Shown: positions 33,807 to 39,875 of the stretch, one piece after another | Position numbering within the stretch: the stretch's first letter is position 1 | How the letters are laid out: each line of letters opens with the position of its first letter | NCBI GenBank assembly: GCA_035713725.1 | Contig: DASTMZ010000213.1 | Span: 1-39,875, forward strand | Reading direction: 5' to 3' | DNA: 39,875 nt | DNA from: DASQPR01 sp035713725 | GTDB taxonomy: Bacteria; Actinomycetota; Actinomycetes; Mycobacteriales; Micromonosporaceae | Translations under genes and position numbers: made by a program | The notes under the pieces: model-generated | What the model saw: only the letters and a program-made list of their open reading frames with translations | Databases searched by the model: none | Told to the model about the DNA's origin: nothing

Positions 33807-34793
33807 TCAACCGGTTCGGGCGCCGGCGGTCAGCTCGGCGGTGTCAAGCACCTCTTCGCCGTAGAGATCCTGGAGCCAGTTCGTTTGGTACACCGTGTCC
33901 AGGTAGCGCTCGCCAAGGTCTGGTGCGATCGCTACGGCCGTGAGGCCATGCCCGTTGTGCTCTGTTAGCCATTGGACGGCGCCACTGACAATCGTTCCGG
34001 TGGATCCGCCGAACAGGAATCCGCTTCTGGCCAGGCGATGGCAGGCACGAATGGTATCTGCCTCCTCGATCCGCACGACATCGTCGACGTACGCCTCGTC
34101 GAGGATCGGCGGCCGTACGCTCGTACCCAGTCCGGGGATCATCCGGCGACCCGACGTCCCACCGAATGTCACCGACCCGACGCTGTCCACCGCGACGATC
34201 CGCACCGGCCAGTGCCAGTCCCGGAAGAAGCGCGCGCAGCCCATCAACGTCCCGGTTGTACCCGCGCCGACGAACAGTACGTCGAGGTTAGGGAACTTCC
34301 GAGCGATCGCCGGTGCGGTACGGCGGTAGTGCGCCAGCCAGTTGTGTGGGTTGGCGTACTGGTTGAACCACACGTACCGGTCATCGTTTTCGCACTGCTC
34401 GCGGACGTAGTCGAGACGCGCACCAAGGAGGCCGCCCTTCGCGTCCGGATCGTTGATGATGTGCACCCGGCTGCCCAGCGCCTCCATCGCGCGCCTGGTG
34501 GTCAGATTGCACCGTGAATCTGTCACGCACACGAACAGGTAGCCCTTGCTCGCGGCAATCATGCTGAGCGCCACGCCCAGGTTCCCCGATGACGACTCGA
34601 TCAGGATCGAGTCGGGCCGAAGAATTCCGTCCTGCTCCGCTGCCTCGACCATCTCGGCCGCGGCCTTGAGCTTGATCGACCCGGCGAAGTTGAAGCCCTC
34701 ACACTTCAGGTAGAGCGAGTGCCCGAACATCGGCTGAAGGTCGACGTAGAGCTCCTCTTCGTTGAAGCCCTCAGGAACGGAAATGACTGGCAT
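33807..34793 (-). CDS. sbnA: SbnA-like 2,3-diaminopropionate biosynthesis enzyme
   Basis: This 328-residue PLP enzyme of the cysteine-synthase fold matches SbnA, which joins O-phospho-L-serine and L-glutamate to N-(1-amino-1-carboxy-2-ethyl)-glutamate (ACEGA), the first step to L-Dap. The PLP Lys lies in FNFAGSIKLKAAAEM near residue 41. The substrate loop is ESSSGNLGVALSMIAASKG, the phosphate loop VGAGTTGTLMG, and the C-terminal ring-N Ser lies in LFGGSTGTIVSG. The ATG at 34793 has GAGGAGG about 6 bases upstream. Its pairing with SbnB immediately upstream makes the Dap assignment secure at pathway level. A plain cysteine synthase is unlikely in this setting. Confidence 0.93.
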   Translation of the reverse strand: MPVISVPEGFNEEELYVDLQPMFGHSLYLKCEGFNFAGSIKLKAAAEMVEAAEQDGILRPDSILIESSSGNLGVALSMIAASKGYLFVCVTDSRCNLTTRRAMEALGSRVHIINDPDAKGGLLGARLDYVREQCENDDRYVWFNQYANPHNWLAHYRRTAPAIARKFPNLDVLFVGAGTTGTLMGCARFFRDWHWPVRIVAVDSVGSVTFGGTSGRRMIPGLGTSVRPPILDEAYVDDVVRIEEADTIRACHRLARSGFLFGGSTGTIVSGAVQWLTEHNGHGLTAVAIAPDLGERYLDTVYQTNWLQDLYGEEVLDTAELTAGARTG

Positions 34794-34828
34794 GGTGGCC
34801 TCCTCGTCTGTCGCAGAGCACTAGGCCG

Positions 34829-35899
34829 TTAGCCGTAGCGATGTAACTCGTGGAAGAAGTTGTCAACGACACGCAGCTCCCCGGACCGTGCCACCTCGTC
34901 GTAGACGAACTTGCCGACGGCCAGATCGAGCACGCCGAGACCGAACGGCGAGAACACCGCCGGCCGGTGGGCGGGCACCGTCACTCGGCCGGACATCACG
35001 TCGTTCAGCGTGCCGGTCAGGAAGTCACGATTGCCGGTGAGCTGTTCGGCCAAATGCGGCGACGTGTCGGCCTTCATGCAATGGTCGACGTCGTCGAGGA
35101 TGTTGGTCGAGCCGAGCAGGATCTCAGGCGCGAGGTCGCGAAGCGACACGTGCAACACCACCGGATTGTGATCGAACCACGACGCGTCCGTGACGTACGG
35201 CTGGCTCGCGACGGTGGCAAAGACCACCATGTCGCTGGACTGGATCAGATCTTCCGGGCGGTCGTAAACGGAGATCCGGCCGGCGACATCCGTGCGTTCC
35301 AGATAGCCGCGGAAGCCGGATGCGCTGGCCGGGGACAGATCGTGGATGCCGATCTCGTCGAATGTCCAGCCGGTGCTGCCCATGAACGCGTGGATATAGC
35401 GCGCGATCAGACCGACTCCGATGAACCCGATGCTCCGCGGGCGTCGCCGTTCGCGGCTCAGCCAGTCCGCGGCGAGCGCTGCCGACGCGGCGGTCCTCGT
35501 CGCGCTGATGATCGAGCCTTCGAGACAGGCAAACGGGTATCCGGTGTCGTGATCGTTCAGGATGAGTACGGCCGACGCGCGCGGCACACCGACGCCGACG
35601 TTGTCCGGAAAGCTGGACACCCATTTCAGTCCGTCTACCCGCACGTCACCGCCGATCGATGCGGGAAGCGCGATGATGCGGGCGGAGGGACGGTCGGGGA
35701 AACGGAGAAAGTACGACGGCGGGTTAACGGAATCGCCGGCGCCGTGCAGCCGGTAGGTCGCCTCGACCAACGACACGATCTCCTTTTCACGCCCGTCCAA
35801 GACCTGCTGGACTTGCGCGCCGGAGACCATCGCGAACGGTGGTACGGCGACCTGTCGGTTCGTGGAGCCTTGCCCGGCAGCTGTTTCGATCGCGGTCAT
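34829..35899 (-). CDS. sbnB: SbnB-like N-(2-amino-2-carboxyethyl)-L-glutamate dehydrogenase
   Basis: This 356-residue member of the ornithine cyclodeaminase/mu-crystallin fold matches SbnB, which oxidises ACEGA with NAD+ and hydrolyses it to L-Dap plus 2-oxoglutarate. Visible hallmarks are the substrate segment RIIALPASIGGDVRVDGLKWVSSFPDN, the Thr/Arg stretch GSIISATRTAASAALAADWL, the Rossmann motif IGFIGVGLIARYIHAFM near residues 156-172, and ILDDVDHCMKADTSPH. The ATG at 35899 overlaps the dioxygenase stop as ATGA. SbnA follows after 35 bases. By supplying Dap the pair serves the NRPS encoded upstream. The released 2-oxoglutarate is also the co-substrate of the neighbouring dioxygenase. Confidence 0.94.
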   Translation of the reverse strand: MTAIETAAGQGSTNRQVAVPPFAMVSGAQVQQVLDGREKEIVSLVEATYRLHGAGDSVNPPSYFLRFPDRPSARIIALPASIGGDVRVDGLKWVSSFPDNVGVGVPRASAVLILNDHDTGYPFACLEGSIISATRTAASAALAADWLSRERRRPRSIGFIGVGLIARYIHAFMGSTGWTFDEIGIHDLSPASASGFRGYLERTDVAGRISVYDRPEDLIQSSDMVVFATVASQPYVTDASWFDHNPVVLHVSLRDLAPEILLGSTNILDDVDHCMKADTSPHLAEQLTGNRDFLTGTLNDVMSGRVTVPAHRPAVFSPFGLGVLDLAVGKFVYDEVARSGELRVVDNFFHELHRYG

Positions 35900-36897
35900 A
35901 CGGCTGTCACCTCGCTAGCCGGAGAGTTGCCAAGCCGGACCGGATTCGCCATGCCGACTAAAACTTCTCGTGGTCCCTCGTAGGCTTCCCGGCTGTGCGC
36001 GGTGCGGATGTTGTCGACCAGCATCAGGTCGCCGGCACGCCACGGCTCCCGGGCGGTGTTCGCCTCGTACACCTCGTTGAGCAGTGCGACAGTGTCCTCC
36101 GTGATCGGATCACCGTTGCCGAAGCGGGTGTTGAATGGCAGGCCTTCCTCGCCGTACATGTCGACGAGGTATTCACGGACCTCGGGAGCGATGGTCCATT
36201 CGTTGAGGAAGGCGATCTGGTTGAACCAGCACGGCTCGCCGGTGACGGGGTGAGGCACCACCGCGGCGCGGCGTTGCTGAGTGCGCAGTCCGCCATCGGG
36301 TTGCCACTCGAAGTCGATCGCATTCGCGCGGCAATAGGCCTCCACCGCACTTGGATCGTAGGTGCCGAACGCATCCTCGATCGACGCGCCGATGTCGTCG
36401 TTGTAGTTGCGAGCCAGGAGCCACCCATCGCGGCCCAGCCGCTCGGTCAACTCAGCCGGCAGTGCGCGGAGCACGCTAGGTGAGTCGGCCACGCCGGTTG
36501 CGCCGCCCTGCGACGGCGGCGTGGCGCACGCGAACAGCATCAGGCTCGGCACTTCAAGCGCGTAGCTCAGCTCGTGGTGCATGCACATCGGCTGGTTCGC
36601 CGGCCACGTCGCGGACGAGTACACGCCGTCGGCATAGACCCGGCGCGGCGCAAAAGCCTCTCGCTCTGTCATAAGGCGGTCGGACAGGTTGCGGAAAACC
36701 ATCCCGATCTCGGCCACGTCATGTAGCCCAAGGCCGCGGACCATGATTGCTCCGTGCTCGGCGACGAGAGCCCGCAATCCATCCCGGTGCTCGGTCGCCC
36801 ATGCCGGCGCATCTGGCGGCTGGTCGACCCGCATCATCGGCGGCCTGCCTGGTTGGCGGTCCACATCGATCAGCGGTATCGCGGAAGACGACGACAT
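35896..36897 (-). CDS. SyrP/TauD-like Fe(II)/2-oxoglutarate dioxygenase
   Basis: This 333-residue non-haem iron enzyme of the TauD/TfdA clan most resembles SyrP, which hydroxylates amino acids held on NRPS carrier domains. The iron ligands HxE/D appear as MHHELSYAL near residue 108, and the distal His is in RTAHSREAY near residue 300. The 2OG-binding Arg follows as GPREV near residue 310. The ATG at 36897 has AAAGGA upstream and is preferred over a TTG at 36924 that overlaps the NRPS stop. The gene sits between the NRPS and SbnB and is coupled to SbnB by ATGA. It probably beta-hydroxylates Dap or a Dap-peptide, either free or on the carrier domain. Confidence 0.87.
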   Translation of the reverse strand: MSSSSAIPLIDVDRQPGRPPMMRVDQPPDAPAWATEHRDGLRALVAEHGAIMVRGLGLHDVAEIGMVFRNLSDRLMTEREAFAPRRVYADGVYSSATWPANQPMCMHHELSYALEVPSLMLFACATPPSQGGATGVADSPSVLRALPAELTERLGRDGWLLARNYNDDIGASIEDAFGTYDPSAVEAYCRANAIDFEWQPDGGLRTQQRRAAVVPHPVTGEPCWFNQIAFLNEWTIAPEVREYLVDMYGEEGLPFNTRFGNGDPITEDTVALLNEVYEANTAREPWRAGDLMLVDNIRTAHSREAYEGPREVLVGMANPVRLGNSPASEVTAV

Positions 36898-36920
36898 CTG
36901 TGAGGTCCTTTCGGTTCTCG

Positions 36921-39413
36921 TCAAGAAGAGGCCAGGAGTACGCCGGTACGCAGACCATCGATGACGTCGGCCAGATCGGCGAGCACGGGATGCTCTGTCA
37001 CGTCCTTGAGCGACACCACACGGTCCAGCGTGATTGCGAGCTTCACCGCGGCCAGCGACGTGCCGCCGCGGTCGAAGAAGTGATCCTGCCGACCGATCTG
37101 ATCCTCGGAGATTCCGAGCACTCCCGCCCAGGCGACCGCGAGACGCTGCTCGGTCGGCGTGCAGGGCGGTTGGCGGTCGTCGACGACGTCAAGATCGCTG
37201 GCGAGCGCGACCAAGGACTTCTTGTCGATTTTGCCGTTAGCGGTGAGCGGCAGGGCGTCGCGCCAATGAAATGCGCTCGGGACCATGTATTCAGGCAACG
37301 ATTCGGAGAGTCGGCTCCGCAGCGTGTCGAGTTCCACTGGCTGGGTGCCCGAATAGAACGCCACGAGGTGTTTGCTCTGGTCGATGCGCTCGGTGATCAC
37401 CACGGCGCCGTCGCGCACCTCGGGTACCCGCAGGAGCGTGTTCTCGATCTCCCCGATCTCGATACGGAAGCCGTTGATTTTGACCTGAGAGTCGTGTCGA
37501 CCAAGGAACTCAACCTTGCCGTCGGGCCGCCAGCGGCCGTAGTCGCCGCCCACGTAAAGGCGTTCGCCCGTGCGATGTGGGTCGGCCATGAACGCCGTCC
37601 GAGTGCGCTCGGGATCATTCACGTAGCCGCGACCGACGCAGACACCGGAGAACACGATCGCGCCCGGCGCGCCCAGCGGGACCGGAGACAGGTGCTCGTC
37701 GACGATGTAGACGCGCACGTTGTTGACCGGTCTGCCGAGCGGCACACCTGTCCCGTTCGGTACGCCGTCCATCACCTCGTGGTTCGTGTCGTCCGAGGTT
37801 TCGGTCAGGCCGTACGCGTTGACGAGCTTGATGTCTGGCTCGATGGCGAACCAGCGCTGGGTGAGCTCCTTCTTCAGCGCCTCACCGGTGACCGACACAC
37901 ACCGTAGATCGGCCAACTTCTGCGGGCTCTGCTCCAGGTGCGAGACCACGGCTTCGAGGTAGGACGGCACCACCTGCAGCACCGCGACCCGGCCGTCGAC
38001 AACCTTGTCGATGAACCGCGGAACGTCCAGGATCACGTCCTGCTCGACAATCAACGTCTGTCCGCCGACGAGGACCGCGGAGATGAGCTGCCACAACGAG
38101 ATGTCGAAGCACTGTGGGGCGGTCTGCGCGACGACCGACCCCTCGACGATGTCCAGGTCGTCGATCTTGGCGTACATGTGGTTCAGCATTCCGGCGTGCT
38201 CGCACATCGCGCCCTTTGGCTCGCCTGTCGACCCAGAGGTGAAGTAGATGTACGCGAGCTGATCCGACGCGACCGCGATGTCGAGATCGTCCTCGGCACG
38301 GTCTGCCTCGTAGCTGTCCTTGATGAACATGGTGTGAACGTCGCCTCGCGACGTGACCGCCTGGCTTAGCGTTTTGGTGCTGGCAGGTTCGGTCAATACG
38401 AGGTGGCATTTCGCGCGCGACAACGTAGTCGCGATGCGATCGCTAGGAAAATGCGGTTCGATCGGGAGGTACGCTCCGCCAGCCTTGAAGATCGCGAGAA
38501 CGGCCACCATCCAATCGAGATTGCGCTCGGTCACCACCGCGACGACGTCTTCGCGCCGCAGCCCTTGTGCCAGCAAGGCGCGCGCCAAGCGGTTTGCGCG
38601 GGAGTTGAGTTCTCGGTACGTCCACCGGAGGCCACCGTGCACGGCTGCCACGGAATCCGGACACTGGCGTACCCGCGCTTCGAAAAGCTCATGCACGCGC
38701 CGGTCGGGCAGCTCGCGGTGCGGTCCAGCAAGCGCGTCGAGCTGGAATCGATGCTCCTCGGCGGAAACCAGGCTGCGCCGACGATGCTCGGCATCCGGCT
38801 CCGTCGCGATCTGCGCGAGCGCGGTGAGGTAGTAGCCGGTGACTCGCGCGGCACTGTCGGCGTCGAGCACATCGGTGCGGTACCCCGTCCGTAGCACTAG
38901 CTCCTCGCCGCGATGTACGGCACCAACCCGCAATGCCACCTCGTCGGCAAGACTTCCGTCGCCGCCGGTCGCGTCGAACATCGTGTCGAACAGCGGCCCG
39001 GACACGTGCAATTCGCGCATGAGGTCGTGGATCGGAAACTCCTTGTGCGGCAACAGGTGCGCCTGTGCCCGATGAGAGTCGAGCAGCAGGCCACGCCACG
39101 AGTGGGCGTCGGTCGTCAGTACACACGGCAGCGGATCGTCGCCGTCCGTCGCGACATAGCCGGTCGTGACGTGAGGCTCCCCGCACAGCGCAGCTATCAC
39201 CTTGGCGTGCGCCGCTAGCAAGACTGCGCTGAGTCGGATGCCCATCGCACCGGCAAGCCCATGCAGCGCCGCCACGGTGTCGGGTGGGATGACGACCTCG
39301 AACGTTGCCACGCCTGGAGTCGGGTCCACCGTCCACCGTGGAACTGGCGCCCAGCCGCCAGACGCCAACGCGCTCGTCCAGTATTCCCGACCGGCGGCGG
39401 TTACTCGTTGCAT
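36921..39413 (-). CDS. NRPS with half condensation domain, adenylation and carrier domains
   Basis: This 830-residue enzyme begins with only the C-terminal lobe of a condensation domain (residues ~1-230, REYWTSAL, then PCVLTTDAHSW, LLPHKEFPIHDLMREL). The N-lobe with HHxxxDG is absent, so it cannot form peptide bonds alone. The adenylation domain (~245-735) has A3 YFTSGSTGEPKG near 386, A5 NAYGLTET, A7 GGDYGRWRPDG, A8 GRHDSQVKINGFRIEIGEIE near 645 and A10 NGKIDK near 731. The carrier domain (~750-815) has its phosphopantetheine Ser in DRGGTSLAAVK near 786. There is no thioesterase. The ATG at 39413 has GGAGG upstream and overlaps the previous gene by 13 bases. The substrate is probably Dap, by context. 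Confidence 0.92.
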   Translation of the reverse strand: MQRVTAAGREYWTSALASGGWAPVPRWTVDPTPGVATFEVVIPPDTVAALHGLAGAMGIRLSAVLLAAHAKVIAALCGEPHVTTGYVATDGDDPLPCVLTTDAHSWRGLLLDSHRAQAHLLPHKEFPIHDLMRELHVSGPLFDTMFDATGGDGSLADEVALRVGAVHRGEELVLRTGYRTDVLDADSAARVTGYYLTALAQIATEPDAEHRRRSLVSAEEHRFQLDALAGPHRELPDRRVHELFEARVRQCPDSVAAVHGGLRWTYRELNSRANRLARALLAQGLRREDVVAVVTERNLDWMVAVLAIFKAGGAYLPIEPHFPSDRIATTLSRAKCHLVLTEPASTKTLSQAVTSRGDVHTMFIKDSYEADRAEDDLDIAVASDQLAYIYFTSGSTGEPKGAMCEHAGMLNHMYAKIDDLDIVEGSVVAQTAPQCFDISLWQLISAVLVGGQTLIVEQDVILDVPRFIDKVVDGRVAVLQVVPSYLEAVVSHLEQSPQKLADLRCVSVTGEALKKELTQRWFAIEPDIKLVNAYGLTETSDDTNHEVMDGVPNGTGVPLGRPVNNVRVYIVDEHLSPVPLGAPGAIVFSGVCVGRGYVNDPERTRTAFMADPHRTGERLYVGGDYGRWRPDGKVEFLGRHDSQVKINGFRIEIGEIENTLLRVPEVRDGAVVITERIDQSKHLVAFYSGTQPVELDTLRSRLSESLPEYMVPSAFHWRDALPLTANGKIDKKSLVALASDLDVVDDRQPPCTPTEQRLAVAWAGVLGISEDQIGRQDHFFDRGGTSLAAVKLAITLDRVVSLKDVTEHPVLADLADVIDGLRTGVLLASS

Positions 39414-39875
39414 CGTGTTCCTCCAGTCGCTGCGGACGTCGGGGCCGTCACCGCCGCCGGCTGACTGCTCGCGTGCTCACTGCGCGTGCCACGGAGCTGC
39501 ATGGCGAGCGCGCGGTCGTCACCCAGGTCCCGGGCCGGGTTGCCGGCCCACCGCGCCTGCGGTGGGACGTCCTCGCCTTTCATCAGGAACGCGTCCGGGC
39601 CGAGCATCGCACCATCGCCCATCGTCACGCCGTAGTGGACCCAGGCGCCGACGCCCACGGTGCAGCCGGCGCCGATCGTGATGCGGTCGGACTTGAAGGC
39701 GCCGTCTTCCTGAGAGTGACACTGGATGACTGAGCCCGCGTTGAGGGTCGTGTCATCGCCGATCGCCACGAGCGTCTTCTCCGGAATCCCGCACCCGTCG
39801 TCGAACACTCGCCGGCCCATTCGTACGCCCAGCAATCGCCACACGGCCGACTTGAACGGCGTGCCGTCGAAGGCG
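39401..39875 (-). CDS. C-terminus of a Pls/PosA-type NRPS terminal domain protein (partial)
   Basis: This gene is cut by the window edge; only its last ~157 residues are present. They form a left-handed beta-helix of hexapeptide repeats: GDDTTLNAGSVIQCHSQED, ITIGAGCTVGVGAWVHYGVTMGDGAMLGPDAFLMKGE, then VPPQARWAGNPARDL. The phrase GTPFKSAVWRLLGVRMGRRVF just before is characteristic of the terminal domain of Pls/PosA NRPSs (TIGR02353), the family that includes epsilon-poly-L-lysine synthetase. In those enzymes the C-terminal domain polymerises the amino acid without a classical condensation domain. The last ~30 residues are a loose tail. A GTG at 39844 would give a short protein, but homology continues upstream of it, so it is not the start. 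The rest may carry adenylation and carrier domains or be a stand-alone acyltransferase. Confidence 0.8.
   Translation of the reverse strand, partial: AFDGTPFKSAVWRLLGVRMGRRVFDDGCGIPEKTLVAIGDDTTLNAGSVIQCHSQEDGAFKSDRITIGAGCTVGVGAWVHYGVTMGDGAMLGPDAFLMKGEDVPPQARWAGNPARDLGDDRALAMQLRGTRSEHASSQPAAVTAPTSAATGGTRCNE

Noticed and set aside
33807..39875. Staphyloferrin B-type siderophore cluster
   Set aside because: SbnA and SbnB are present, but no IucA/IucC-type NIS synthetase, decarboxylase or siderophore transporter is visible.
1..39875. tRNA genes, CRISPR arrays, insertion sequences, prophage genes
   Set aside because: I looked for these on both strands and found no cloverleaf with conserved TTCGA arm, spaced direct-repeat array, transposase or phage structural motif. 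A tRNAscan-SE and ISfinder run would settle it.

Overview
The window is about 40 kb of high-GC DNA that reads as an actinomycete chromosome. Third codon positions are strongly G/C, GTG starts are common, and neighbouring genes often share 4-base stop/start overlaps. Family content agrees: a Septum_form-type lipoprotein, an LLM-class flavin oxidoreductase, an ECF42 sigma factor beside a DGPF/YCII protein, and a c-di-AMP riboswitch ahead of an NlpC/P60 endopeptidase. Genus cannot be fixed from the sequence. I saw no rRNA, tRNA, CRISPR array, phage gene or intact insertion sequence.

Left part (1-9.8 kb): a frameshifted FAD monooxygenase, an SRPBCC protein, a septum-formation-like lipoprotein and a small membrane protein are followed by a surface-glycan pair, a Stealth-family sugar-phosphate transferase and an FkbM methyltransferase. 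After these come a seven-repeat WD40 protein, an APH-type kinase and a DUF4389 membrane protein. The Stealth gene and the DNA just after the FkbM stop encode homologous C-terminal tails.

Middle (9.8-21.7 kb): a five-gene minus-strand operon encodes an ECF sigma factor, a membrane protein, an ABC ATPase, a permease and a second membrane protein, with every junction a 4-base overlap. It is followed by a twice-frameshifted LLM oxidoreductase, an MBL-fold hydrolase, an SDR, a secreted NlpC/P60 endopeptidase under a c-di-AMP riboswitch, a large exported alkaline-phosphatase-like protein and a lipoprotein. A perfect 15-bp hairpin separates the last two, which converge.

Right-middle (21.8-33.8 kb): a molybdenum hydroxylase operon (FAD subunit, 2Fe-2S subunit, Mo subunit, SDR) is interrupted at one junction by two copies of an 80-bp repeat inserted exactly at the ATGA overlap. 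Then come a membrane protein with a C-terminal PF03640-type domain, an amidase, a second APH-type kinase, the YCII/ECF42 pair, a gene remnant, a CBS-domain protein and a DUF402 protein.

Right end (33.8-39.9 kb): a minus-strand biosynthetic operon runs off the window edge. It encodes the end of a Pls/PosA-type NRPS terminal domain, an NRPS with half a condensation domain plus adenylation and carrier domains, a SyrP-like Fe(II)/2-oxoglutarate dioxygenase, SbnB and SbnA. SbnA and SbnB make L-2,3-diaminopropionate (Dap) in staphyloferrin B biosynthesis, so this operon probably makes, activates and oxidises Dap. It is the best candidate here for an undescribed pathway.

Several clearly protein-coding genes carry small frameshifts (near 140, near 14,480, near 14,797, possibly near 6,860). 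Either the locus is decaying or the assembly holds indel errors, and this should be settled before any of them is called a pseudogene.
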